Assembly: GCA_021502835.1 (NCBI GenBank)
Contig: JAKFGP010000058.1
Coordinates: 62,001 to 126,000 of the forward strand
Origin: Streptomyces thinghirensis
GTDB taxonomy: Bacteria; Actinomycetota; Actinomycetia; Streptomycetales; Streptomycetaceae
Reading direction: 5' to 3'
Length of the DNA stretch: 64,000 nucleotides
Made by a program: the position numbers and the translations under genes. Numbering within the stretch: position 1 is the first letter of the stretch; the number at the start of each line of letters is the position of its first letter. Below, one piece after another: positions 13,004 through 23,629 of this stretch. A model generated the notes under the pieces. The model did no database searches, was not told the origin of the DNA, and worked only from the letters and a program-made list of their open reading frames with translations.

Positions 13004-14053
13004 GGCCGCCGGTCCTGATCTGCGGCACCACGGGGACGCCGAGGTCCGCGACGGCGGCTCCGCCCTGGTGGACCTCGCGGTGAACGTCCGCGCGGACACC
13101 CCCGGCCTGGCTGCGCGAGCGTGTCGCCGCCTCGCTCGGCTCCCTCGCGGCCTACCCGGACGGGCGGGCCGCGCGGGCGGCGGTGGCGGCGCGGCACGGG
13201 CTGCCGGTGGAGCGGGTGCTGCTGACGGCGGGTGCGGCGGAGGCGTTCGTGCTGCTGGCGCGGGCGCTGAAGGTGCGCCGGCCGGTCGTGGTGCACCCCC
13301 AGTTCACGGAGCCGGAGGCGGCGCTGCGGGACGCGGGGCACACGGTCGACCGGGTGCTGCTGCGGGAGGCGGACGGCTTCCGGCTGGACCCGGCGGCCGT
13401 CCCGGAAGACGCCGACCTGGTGGTGATCGGCAACCCGACGAACCCGACGTCGGTACTGCACCCGGCGGCCACGATCACGGAACTGGCCCGCCCGGGGCGG
13501 ACGCTGGTCGTGGACGAGGCCTTCATGGACGCGGTGCCGGGCGAGCGGGAGGCGCTGGCCGGGCGTACGGACGTGCCCGGTCTGGTCGTCCTGCGCAGCC
13601 TCACGAAGACGTGGGGGCTGGCCGGGCTGCGCATCGGATACGTCCTGGCGGCGCCTGGAGACGATCATCGACCTGGAGGCGCGCAGCCGCTGTGGCCCGT
13701 GTCCACGCCCGCGCTGGCGGCGGCCGAGGCGTGCGTGGCCCCCGGGCTCTGGCGGAGGCCGCCCACGCCGCCCACCGCATCGCCGCGGACCGGGGTCATC
13801 TCGTCGCCGGGCTGGCGCAGTTCGCGGACGCCGGGCTGCAGGCCGTCGCCCCGCCGAGGGCCCCTTCGTCCTCGTCCGCCTCCCGCACGCCGGCGCCGTA
13901 CGCCACCGGCTGCGCGGCCTCGGGTACGCGGTGCGGCGCGGGGACACGTTCCCGGGGCTGGGCGAGGAGTGGCTGCGCCTGGCGGTACGGGACCGGACGA
14001 CGACGGACGGCTTCCTGCGCACCCTGGGGCGGGCGGTGGCGGAACCGGCCTGA
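12993..14053 (+). CDS. cobC: CobC-like PLP aminotransferase (threonine-phosphate decarboxylase / histidinol-phosphate aminotransferase family)
   Basis: Fold type I PLP enzyme of about 350 aa. In this context it most likely supplies (R)-1-amino-2-propanol phosphate for the nucleotide loop, but the family also contains histidinol-phosphate aminotransferases. Features: VLLTAGAAEAFVLLA (about 13215-13260), VIGNPTNPTS (13424-13453), LVVDEAFMDAVPGE (13504-13545) and the Schiff-base region LRSLTKTWGLAGLRIGYVLA (about 13591-13650) with the PLP lysine in SLTKTW. Start ATG 12993 overlaps the end of cbiX; ATG 12975 is an alternative. The last third is broken repeatedly (near 13115, 13655, 13750, 13855). 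Confidence 0.85.
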
Positions 14054-14074
14054 CGAGGCGGCCGGCCTTGCCCC

Positions 14075-14498
14075 GGAGGCCCCCTCGACGCACGCAGCCA
14101 CGCCCGGCGGGACCACCGGGGGGCGGGGGCGGGGGCCCCCACCGGCCCGGCTCGCCCCGGCGCGCCTGCGCGGGCCCGGGACCCGCCCGACCCCGAACGC
14201 CCCGGGCAGGCCCCCTGGCCCGCACGCCCGTGCGGTCACCCGCCACACGCCCGAGGCGGGCCGGGAGCCGCGCGACCGGGCCACATCCGGAGGCCCCCTC
14301 GACGCACGCAGCCACGCCCGGCGGGACCACCGGGGGCGGGGGCGGGGCCCCACCGGCCCGGCTCGCCCCGGCGCGCCTGCGCGGGCCCGGGACCCGCCCG
14401 ACCCCGAACGCCCCGGGCAGGCCCCTGGCCCGCACGCCCGTGCGGTCACCCGCCACACGCCCGAGGCGGGCCGGGAGCCGCGCGACCGGGCCACATCC
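14075..14498. repeat. Tandem direct repeat, two ~210-bp units, between cobC and the LAETG gene
   Basis: Unit 1 is 14075-14288 and unit 2 is 14289-14498. Both begin GGAGGCCCCCTCGACGCACG and end GCGACCGGGCCACATCC, and differ only in lengths of G and C runs. Each unit contains internal hairpins such as GCCCGCACGCCCGTGCGG. The whole gap 14054-14657 has no convincing gene; the rest (14499-14657) is C-rich sequence in which I see nothing. Confidence 0.9.
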
Positions 14499-14657
14499 CG
14501 AGCTACCCCCGGCGCGGCCTGCGGAGCCGCGCCCCCCCGTTCGGCTCCGGCCCCCTTTACTCCGGCTCCGGGTCCGTCGCCCGCCTCCGCCCGGCCCCCG
14601 TTCGCTCCCCTGCCGCCGCCCGCCCGGGACCCCGGCAGGGTTCACGCCCTCCTGCGG

Positions 14658-15594
14658 TCAGGTGCGCCTGCGGCGGGTCAGGACCAGGGCTCCGCCGCCC
14701 GCCAGGACCAGGGCGGCGGCGCCTGCGGCGATGTACGGGGTCGCCGAGCTGCCACCCGTCTCGGCCAGGTCCGCCTCGGCGCGGGCGCCCTGGGCCTGCA
14801 CGTCGGCCGCGGGTTCCGCGTCCGGCTCGGCGTCCTGTCGCGCGGGCGGCTCCTCGGCCTTCGCCGGCGGCCGCCCGGCCTCGGCCGCCGGGGCCGCCGG
14901 GGACTCGCAGGTCGCCTTCGCCAGGGTCACGGTGCCGTCGACCTCGGCGACGTTCAGGTCGAGGGGGTTGACGGACACCTTGAGTTCGAGCGCGGTGGCG
15001 GCGGCCGTACGGGACGTGGTCTGCGTCCTGGAGAGGTCGAGCCGTACCTCGCCGACGCCGGGCACCTTCACCTCCGTCGTCCCGCCGGTGGTCAGCGTGA
15101 CCTTCTTGCCGAGGACCGTCACCGCGCCCAGCAGGTTCGCGTCGGCGACCGGCTTCTTCCCGGCCTCGCAGGTCGCCACGGAGGTGACCTGCTCGACCTC
15201 GACCACCGACAGCAGCGGCAGACCGGGGACGTGGAGCCTGGCACGGGCGAGGTTGGGTGTAGCCCTCGCTCTTCGCCGCGGTCGCCGTCGCCTTGGACTC
15301 GGCCACGTCGGCGCGCAGTACGCTGAAGGGCTTGCCGCCGTCGACGCCGTCCAGCCGTGCGGTCAGCGCGGTCTGCTGGGCGGTCTCGGGCGCGTGCACC
15401 TCGTTGAGGGTGACCGCGAGCGGGACGTTCACGGTCTTGTTGAGCAAGGACACGTCGAGCCCGGTGCGCAGGACGGTGGCGCTCGCGCGGCCGTGGTCGC
15501 CGGTCGCGTGTGCGGTGCCCGCGCCGGCCAGCACGGCGGGACCGGCGGCCAGGGCCGTGGCCGCCGCGACGGTGACGAGGCGGCGTGCGGGCAT
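14658..15594 (-). CDS. Secreted LAETG-anchored surface protein (SCO1860-like)
   Basis: About 310 aa. The N terminus is a signal peptide (MPARRLVTVAAATALAAGPA through the Ala-Gly-rich GAGTAHA cleavage region). The middle, with cysteine-containing EVEQVTSVATCEAG and LAKATCESP, resembles the Streptomyces SCO1860 family. A Pro/Ala/Glu linker leads to the sortase signal DLAETGGSS at about 14757-14783, then a hydrophobic helix and the basic tail LTRRRRT, so it should be anchored to peptidoglycan by a class E-like sortase. Break near 15255. Start is uncertain: ATG 15594 gives a perfect signal peptide, but TTG or ATG codons up to 15666 are in frame. Function unknown; located directly next to the cobalamin cluster. 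Confidence 0.82.
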
Positions 15595-15637
15595 GCGGAA
15601 GGTGTTGCCGTTCAAGGTGGTGGGACCCCCAGTGAGA

Positions 15638-15658
15638 CATGCGTGCGGGACACGCATG
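15638..15658. promoter_or_regulatory. Inverted repeat upstream of the LAETG gene
   Basis: CATGCGTG - 5 bp - CACGCATG, a perfect 8-bp inverted repeat 44 bp upstream of the preferred start at 15594. It could be an operator; no regulator in the window can be assigned. The remainder of the gap to the amidohydrolase (15659-15801) shows nothing I recognise. Confidence 0.35.
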
Positions 15659-15801
15659 AGCGACATGCTTGGGACCCGGAAAGAATGTCCCCGCGCACAC
15701 CGAACCGTCAGCGATCCCGGGGCACTTCACCCCTTCGTGGCGTTTCCGCCTGCCTATTCGAATCTCCGGGCACGGTTGTTCCCCGGCCTCACCCACGTCG
15801 G

Positions 15802-16898
15802 CTAACCGACGACCCGCCCGTTCAGCACCACCCGGCGCGGAGCGGCGAGCACGCGCACGTCCGCGCGCGGGTCCTCGTCGAACACCACCAGGTCCGCCGG
15901 CGCGCCCTCGTCCAGGCCGGGACGCCCGAGCCAGCTCCGGGCGGCCCAGGTCGTCGCGGCGAGCGCCTCGACGGGCGGGATGCCGGCGGTGACCAGTTCA
16001 GCGACCTCGGCCGCCGCCAGGCCGTGGGCCAGGGAGCCGCCGGCGTCGGTGCCGACGAAGACCGGGATCCCGGCGTCGTAGGCGCTCCGTACGGTGTCGT
16101 AGCGGCGTTCGTGGAGCCGGCGCATATGGGCCGACCAGCGCGGGAAGCGGGACTCGCCGCCGTCCGCGAGCGCGGGGAAGGTGGCGATGTTGACGAGGGT
16201 GGGCACGATGGCGACGCCCCGCTCGGCGAAGAGCGGGACGGTGTCGTCCGTCAGGCCCGTGGCGTGCTCGACGCAGTCGATGCCGGCCTCGACCAGGTCG
16301 CGCAGGGAGTCCTCGGCGAAGCAGTGCGCGGTGACGCGGGCGCCCAGCCGGTGGGCCTCGGCGATGGCCGCCTCGACGGCGCCGCGGGGCCAGCAGGCGG
16401 ACAGGTCGCCGAGGTCGCGGTCGATCCAGTCGCCGACCAGCTTCACCCAGCCGTCGCCGCGCCGGGCCTCCTGGGCGACGTACGCGACGAGGTCGTCGGG
16501 CTCGACCTCCCAGGCGTAGTTGCGGATGTAGCGGCGGGTGCGGGCGATGTGCCGGCCGGCCCGGATGATCTTCGGGAGGTCCTCGCGGTCGTCGATCCAG
16601 CGGGTGTCGGAGGGGGAGCCCGCGTCGCGGATGAGGAGGGTGCCCGCCTCGCGGTCGGTCAGCGCCTGCTTCTCGGCGACGTCCTCGGGGACCGCCCGTG
16701 CTGGTCCAGGCCGACGTGGCAGTGCGCGTCGACCAGGCCGGGCAGCGCCCAGCCCTCGACGGTGCGGACGTCTTCGGCCCCGGTGGGGCGGTCGTACGAG
16801 ATCCGGCCGTCGATCACCCACAACTCGTCGCGGACGTCCTCGTCCCGCGGCCCGACGAGCACCCGACCCTTCACGTGCAGCACCGTGCGATCGCTCAT
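15802..16898 (-). CDS. Amidohydrolase family protein (imidazolonepropionase-like)
   Basis: Metal-dependent hydrolase of about 365 aa with the amidohydrolase TIM-barrel pattern: GWALPGLVDAHCHVGLD (HxH metal ligands, about 16695-16745), GARVTAHCFAEDSLRDLV (16325-16350), GIDCVEHATGLTD and the Asp ligand in VFVGTDAGGSLAHG (16020-16065), ending with a small beta domain GAPADLVVFDEDPRADV. The substrate cannot be deduced; related enzymes are annotated as imidazolonepropionase, prolidase-like or aryldialkylphosphatase-like. Start ATG 16898 (MSDRTV); an in-frame ATG is 9 bp upstream. One break near 16700. Stop at 15802-15804. Confidence 0.85.
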
Positions 16899-16941
16899 GT
16901 CCCGCACCCTAGGGGGTGCCGCGGGGTGTTCGAAGGCCCGG

Positions 16942-17441
16942 TCACCGGCCGCCCTCGCGAGTGGCGGCGCGGGCGCGTAGCTCGGTCGTGCACCCGGCCG
17001 CGACGGCGCCCGCCACGGCGGTCAGGGCCAGAACGGCGACGCCGGGGTTGACGTAGCCGGGGATGTCGGCGGAGTCGTAGCCGTCGCCGTCGGCGGTCTC
17101 GCAGCGGAAGCCGAGGGGCAGGAGGGAGGCGTCGTAGTCGATCACCCGCCCGGACAGCTCCGGGGCCCGCCGGTGCGGCAGGGCCGCAGCGGCGCGGAGC
17201 CGGTGCCGCCGTCCTCCGCCTCCATCACCGCGAACCCCACGCACAGCGCGCCCCAGACGTACAGCAGGGCGGCTGCCGCGCCGGCACACCCCGCCAGCAC
17301 GCGGAAGCCCCCGCCGGGGCGGACGGGCGCGGGAGCGGCCGCGAACGCCTCGGGGGCGGGGCCGGCGTACGTCCCGGGGCGGCGGGCGAGGACGACGGCG
17401 GTCACGACCGCGACGAGGACGAGCAGCAGGAGAACGGACAC
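16942..17441 (-). CDS. Small membrane protein, function unknown
   Basis: About 165 aa with three hydrophobic helices: an N-terminal one in SVLLLLVLVAVVTAVVLARR, a second around LAGCAGAAAALLYVWGALCV (about 17225-17290), and a third near the C terminus in GVAVLALTAVAGAVAAGC. Two cysteines in CETADGDGYDSA sit in the loop between helices 2 and 3. GTG 17441 is the start that opens directly onto the first helix; an ATG at about 17472 would need one extra shift. Break near 17160. I do not recognise a family. It lies back to back with the aminotransferase at 17610. Confidence 0.6.
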
Positions 17442-17609
17442 AGGCCCGAGTCCACCAGGCAGACGAACATCATCGCTGTGGCGGAAGCCACAATTCCGGG
17501 CGTGGGGGTGTCGCAACGGATGCCCTCCGGCGCGAGTGGCGACAGGGGCCGTGGTTACTCTCGACTCCGTACCTGCCGTACACCTGCCCGTGAGCGAGAG
17601 AGCAGCACA

Positions 17610-18750
17610 GTGACCCACCCCTTCCTGGACCTCGCCCCGCTGAGCGCCGGCCGTTTCGCCGCGATCGAGGACCGGGTCGCGCGCCTGCTCGGCACCGGCC
17701 AGGACGTCGTGATCATGCAGGGCGAGGCGCTGCTGCCGCTGGAGGGCGCCATCCGCGCCGCCGCGGGGCCGGGCACCGTGGCGCTGAACGTCGTCACGGG
17801 GCCGTACGGGCAGACCTTCGGGAACTGGCTGCAGGACTGCGGCGCGACCGTGCACGACCTCTCCGTGCCGTTCCACACGGCCGTCTCCGCCGAGCGGATC
17901 CGCCAGAGCCTTCACCGAGCACCCGGAGATCGACTTCGTGTCCCTGGTGCACGCCGAGGCGGCGACCGGGAACACCAACCCGGTCGCGGAGATCGGCGAG
18001 GTGGGTGCGGGCGCACGGCGCGCTGTTCTACCTGGACGCCGTGGCCTCCGTGGGCGCCGGGCCGGTGCTGCCCGGACGCGTGGGGGCGTCGACCTGTGCG
18101 TCATCGGCGCGCAGAAGGCGATGGGCGGCCCGGCCGGCGTGTCGGCGGTGTCGGTGAGCGAGCGGGCGTGGGCGCGGATGGCCGCGAACCCCGGGGCGCC
18201 GCGCCGGTCGTACCTCTCGCTGCTGGACTGGAAGGAGCGCTGGATCGACGGTGGGCGCAAGGCGCTGCTGCACGCGCCGGCGCAACTGGAGATGCTCGCG
18301 CTGGAGGCGTGCGTGGAGCGCATCGAGGCGGACGGCCTCCGGGACCGGTGATGGCGCAGCTTACGCCTCGGCGGCGGCGGCCACGCGGGCCGGCGCGCTC
18401 GCCCTGGGCGGCGGTCTGGAGCCGTACGTGTACGCGGCCGAGGACGCGGCGCCGGTCGCGACGACGCTGCAGGGCGCCGTCGGACGTCGACGCGTCCGAG
18501 CTGGTGGCCCGGGCCCTGGAGTCCGACCCGGCGCTCCGCTGGCCGCGGGCGGGGGCGCGCTGGCCGCGGAGATGATCCGCGTCAACCATCTACGGTCCGG
18601 ACGCGACGCGCGGGGCCGTGCAGGGCTGCCTGGCGGCACCTGGGTGCCGCGCTGGCCGAGAAGGGACTGAAGACCGACCTGGAGGCGGCTCGGCGGGCCG
18701 TCGAGGACGCCTGGGACGGGCCGGCCGGACCCGACCTTTCGGAAGCATGA
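17610..18750 (+). CDS. Class V PLP-dependent aminotransferase
   Basis: About 378 aa of the alanine-glyoxylate / serine-pyruvate aminotransferase type. Typical elements: VIMQGEALLPLEGAIRAA (17713-17765), LNVVTGPYGQTFGNWL (17783-17830), SLVHAEAATGNTNPV (17941-17985), the PLP Asp in LFYLDAVASVGAGPV (18023-18068) and the PLP lysine in CVIGAQKAMGGPAGV (18098-18145). Start GTG 17610 lies 9 bp after AGAGAGCAG. Breaks near 17910, 18012, 18085, 18345, 18475, 18535 and 18640. Substrate unknown. It precedes the ectoine operon, with a second class V enzyme just after that operon. Confidence 0.83.
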
Positions 18751-19080
18751 ATTCAGCGGAATTCCCGAAGCTCACACAAACAGAAGTAAGTAATTACGCT
18801 CAGCACAGCTTCCCGTATTCTTCTGCCCGCTTTCCCGGGACCTAAACACAAAGATTTCACGAACCTCGATCCTCGCATTTCGGGCACGTCTCGCACGGGT
18901 TACGCGATTGTGACCCGATAACATGCTGCCCGTTTCGCGACGTATGACCAGGCCAAACCCCCACATAGCGCCGCCGCCTCGCGCGGAAGCACGCGCCCGC
19001 GTGATAACACAGGACGCGCCCATACGTAACCCCCATCCGGCGATGCAATTTTGAATTTCGCTGGGTAAATTCCAATTTGC
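18751..19080. promoter_or_regulatory. AT-rich leader and promoter region of the ectoine operon
   Basis: A 330-bp gap with roughly half A+T in several stretches (for example AGTAAGTAATTACGC near 18785 and AATTTTGAATTTCGC near 19048), far below the surrounding GC. No gene is supported. It should hold the osmotically regulated promoter of ectABCD; the last 40 bp before the ATG are especially AT-rich. I cannot assign specific -10/-35 boxes or a GlnR box with confidence. Confidence 0.6.
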
Positions 19081-19599
19081 ATGATTGCCGCGCAAGCAGA
19101 CCTGCAAATCGACCGTCCGGAGAGTGGCCGACGGGGCCGCCCTGTGGCGGATAGCGAGGGATTCGAAGGTCCCTCGACCTGAACTCGTCCTACAGCTATC
19201 TGCTCTGGTGCCGGGACTTCGCCGCCACGTCGGCCGTCGCCCGGGACGGGCACGGTGTGCCGGTCGGCTTCGTCACCGGGTACGTACGCCCGGACCGGCC
19301 GGACACGCTGCTCGTGTGGCAGGTGGCGGTCGACGAGGCGTACCGTGGTCGAAGGCTGGCCGCCGCCCTGCTCGACGGACTGGCCGCCCGGACCGTCGCG
19401 GAGTTGGGACTGAACCACCCTCGAGACCACGATCTCGCCCGACAACACCGCTTCCCAGCGACTGTTCACCTCGTTCGCCGAGCGGCACGGCGCCCGACTG
19501 GAGCGCGAGGTGCTGTTCGACACGGACCTGTTCCCCGACGGGCCGCACGAGCCCGAGGTCCTGTACCGCATCGGCCCGCTGTCCGCGACCGCCGGCTGA
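19081..19599 (+). CDS. ectA: L-2,4-diaminobutyrate acetyltransferase
   Basis: EctA, a GNAT enzyme that makes N4-acetyl-2,4-diaminobutyrate, the second step of ectoine synthesis. About 172 aa. Recognised by RVADGAALWRIARDS (about 19120-19165), LDLNSSYSYLLWCRDFAATS (about 19173-19230), VGFVTGYVRPDRPDTLLVWQ (19262-19320) and LETTISPDNTASQRLF (19420-19470). The acetyl-CoA loop is in YRGRRLAAALL. ATG 19081 gives the family N terminus MxAAQADLxIDRP. Breaks near 19120, 19168 and 19418. A 132-bp gap with RBS CGAGGAG precedes ectB. Confidence 0.95.
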
Positions 19600-19731
19600 C
19601 CGACCGGCCTCCCGGACGGCCCGGCATCCCTGGCCGTCCGGCCCTCAGGACTTCCCGGCCGGGACCGCACCGGTCCCCCGGACCCGTACGACCTTCCTCT
19701 CCCACCCTCACCCAACGAGGAGCGATTCGTC

Positions 19732-21003
<1,272 letters not shown>

Positions 21004-21093
21004 CACCACCGCTGCTTCCGGCGCCTTCGGCCCGTGCGGCCGAAGGCGCCGGGGACCATTGCACACCCTTCACCTAGGAGGCATCGCAACACC

Positions 21094-21492
21094 GTGATCG
21101 TCCGTTTCGTTCAAGGAGATCGAAGGCACCGACCGGCACGTGAAATCGGCGTCCGGCACCTGGGAGAGCAAGCGCATCGTCCCGCGAAGGAGAAGGTCGG
21201 CTTCTCCTGCACGAGACGATTCTGTACGTGGGTACGGAGACATCGATGTGGTACGCGAACCACATCGAGGCCGTCGTCTGCACCAAGGGCGAAGCCGAGT
21301 TGACCGACCGTGAGACGGGGAAGACGTACACCATCCGCCGGGCACGATGTACCTCCTCAACGGCCATGAGGCGGCACACGCTCAAGGTCAAGGGAGGACT
21401 TCCACTGCCTCTGCGTCTTCAACCCGCCCGTGACCGGACGGGAGGATCACGACGAGAACGGCGTCTACCCGCTGCTCACCGAGGAGGTGTGA
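21094..21492 (+). CDS. ectC: L-ectoine synthase
   Basis: EctC cyclises N4-acetyl-diaminobutyrate to ectoine. Cupin fold of about 132 aa: [20 protein letters not shown] near 21163-21220, [14 protein letters not shown] (21241-21283), [14 protein letters not shown] (about 21346-21390) and the C terminus [13 protein letters not shown] 21094 follows the excellent RBS TAGGAGG at 21075-21081. Breaks near 21108, 21175, 21203, 21343, 21366 and 21397: unusually dense for so short a gene, but the family sequence resumes each time. EctD follows 6 bp later. Confidence 0.94.
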
Positions 21493-21498
21493 GTCACC

Positions 21499-22397
21499 GT
21501 GACCACGACCACGAACGTCACCGATCTCTATCCCACCCGCGGCGCCACCGAGGTGGCGACTCCCCCGGCAGGACCCGGTCGTCTGGGGCTCCCCGGACAC
21601 GCCCGGTCCCGTCTCGGCCGGTGACCTGCAGTCCCTGGACCGCGACGGCTTCCTCGCCATCGACCAGCTCATCGGGCCGGACGAGGTCGAGGTCTACGCG
21701 CGTGAGCTGGAGCGGCTCACCACGGACCCGGACATCCGCGCGGACGAGCGCTCGATCGTGGAGCCGCAGTCCAAGGAGATCCGCTCGGTCTTCGAGGTGC
21801 ACAAGATCAGCGAGGTGTTCGCGAAGCTGGTTCGCGACGAGCGGGTGGTCGGCCGGGCCCGGCAGATCCTCGGCTCGGACGTCTACGTCCACCAGTCCCG
21901 GATCAACGTCAAGCCGGGCTTCGGGGCCAGCGGCTTCTACTGGCACTCGGACTTCGAGGACCTGGCACGCCGAGGACGGCCTGCCGAACATGCGGACGAT
22001 CTCGGTCTCGATCGCGCTCACCGAGAACTACGACACCAACGGCGGTCTGATGATCATGCCGGGGTCGCACAAGACGTTCCTCGGGTGCGCGGGGGCCACG
22101 CCGAAGGACAACTACAAGAAGTCCTTGATGATGCAGGACGCGGGGACGCCGTCCGACGAGGCCCCTGACGAAGATGGCCTCGGGTACGGCATCAAGCTGT
22201 TCACCGGCAAGGCCGGCTCGGCGACCTGGTTCGACTGCAACTGCATGCACGGGTCGGGCGACAACATCACGCCGTTCCCGCGCAGCAACGTGTTCATCGT
22301 GTTCAACAGCGTGGAGAACACCGCCGTCGAGCCGTTCGCGGCACCGATCCGGCGGCCGGAGTTCATCGGCGCGCGGGACTTCACTCCGGTGAAGTGA
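21499..22397 (+). CDS. ectD: Ectoine 5-hydroxylase
   Basis: EctD, a non-haem Fe(II)/2-oxoglutarate dioxygenase that converts ectoine to 5-hydroxyectoine. About 299 aa. Fe ligands are visible in [10 protein letters not shown] (HxD, about 21930-21960) and in [10 protein letters not shown] (distal His, about 22237-22265). Other family signatures: [17 protein letters not shown] (21889-21940), [18 protein letters not shown] (22039-22090). GTG 21499 starts 6 bp after ectC. Breaks near 21565, 21960 and 22165. Last gene of the operon, followed by a strong terminator. Its presence indicates the strain can make hydroxyectoine. Confidence 0.95.
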
Positions 22398-22412
22398 CCC
22401 GCATCTGAACTC

Positions 22413-22452
22413 GGGCAGGGGCCTTTTCGTGTGGGACGGGAGGCCCCTGCCC
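22413..22452. terminator. Bidirectional hairpin terminator after ectD
   Basis: Perfect 12-bp stem GGGCAGGGGCCT (22413-22424) / AGGCCCCTGCCC (22441-22452) with a 16-base loop, placed between the convergent ectD and the aminotransferase at 22499. Streptomyces terminators often lack a U tract, as here. Confidence 0.75.
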
Positions 22453-22498
22453 GATGTCAGTCCCGACGACCCGGCCGTCTCGGTCCGGACCGGCCGTC

Positions 22499-23546
22499 TC
22501 AGTCCGCCAGTACGTCCAGCAACCGGTCGACGTCCGCCGCCGTGTTGTACACGTGGAACGCGGCCCGCAGATTGCCCGCCCGGTCCGAGACCTGGACGCC
22601 GGCCCGGCTCAGCTCGCCCTGCCGGTGGCCGAGTCCGGGCACGGAGACGATCGCGGAGCCCGGCGCGGGCACCGGCTCGTGGCCGAGCGAGCGCACCCCT
22701 GCCGGAACCGGTCGGCGAGGCCGGTGTCGTGGACGTGCACGGCGTGCACGCCCAGTTCCTCGATCAGGGCCAGGGAGTGCCGGGCGCCGGTGTAGGGAGA
22801 AGAGCGCCGGGCTCTCGTCGAAGCGCCGTGCGGAGTGCGCGAGTTCCTCGACGGGTCCGTAGCAGCTGTCCCAGGGATGCTCTCCCGACGCCCACCCGGC
22901 GAACAGCGGCGTGAGTCCGCCGAAGTCCTCCGGTACGACGAGGAAGGCGACGCCCCGGGGCAGAGCACCCCACTTGTAGGCCACGGCGGCAACGTAGTCG
23001 AAGTCGCCGGCGGCCAGCGGCAGCCACCCGTTGGACTGGGAGGCGTCCACCAGCGTCCGCGCGCCGTGCGCCCGGGCGGCGTCCCGCAGCGCCGCGAGGT
23101 CGGCGATCCGTCCGTCGGCGGACTGCACGGAGCTGACCGCGACGAGCGCGGTGTCCGGGCTCACCGACTCGGCGATCGCTCCAGCGGCACGCTGCGCACC
23201 TTCAGGTCACCGCGCGTGTGCAGGGGGTTCACCAGGGAGCTGAAGTCGCCCTCCGCGGTGAGGACTTCGGCACCCGCGGGCAGCGAGGCGGCGACGAGCC
23301 CGCTGAACGTGGCGACCGAGGCGCCGGCCGCGACCCGGGTGGCGGGCACCCCGACGAGCCGGGCGAAGGCGGACCGGGACGCCTCGACGTCGGCGAACAT
23401 GTCGAGCGGCTGCCCCTCCGCCGCGGACGCCGCCGCGTCACGCATCGCGACAGAGCCCGGGCGGGTAGCAGGCCGGTGCTGGCGGTGTTCAGGTACGTGG
23501 TCTTCGGGGCGAACTCGGCACGGACGAGGTTCTCGAAGCTCTCCAT
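22499..23546 (-). CDS. Class V PLP-dependent aminotransferase (cysteine desulfurase-like fold)
   Basis: About 349 aa. N terminus MESFENLVRAEF with the family opening TTYLNTASTGLLP (about 23475-23510), GASVATFSGLVAASLPAG (23285-23335), VAVSSVQSADGRIADL (23090-23140), LVDASQSNGWLP (PLP Asp, 23015-23050) and the PLP lysine in VAAVAYKWGALPRG (22955-22995). Substrate unknown; it could act on an amino acid or be a kynureninase/desulfurase-like enzyme. ATG 23546 is supported by the N terminus. Breaks near 23460, 23175, 22795 and 22700. Convergent with ectD. Confidence 0.82.
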
Positions 23547-23629
23547 GGCACCACTGTGCGGCCCCTCGTCCCCCCCGTCCATCGCGTATTTCTACGCGGT
23601 TTCTCCAAGCAACGCTTATTTAAGGGCCC

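Noticed and set aside
14075..14498. CRISPR-like interpretation of the tandem repeat
   Set aside because: Only two long adjacent units without spacers and no cas genes.
13183..16980. A 1265-codon + strand frame spanning cobC, the repeats and the LAETG gene
   Set aside because: Only its first 450 bp are real (part of cobC); the remainder is antisense to two well-supported genes and a non-coding repeat.
16945..17160. The small membrane protein as a truncated transporter
   Set aside because: It has three helices and a normal stop; no transporter motif is present, so it is left as unknown.
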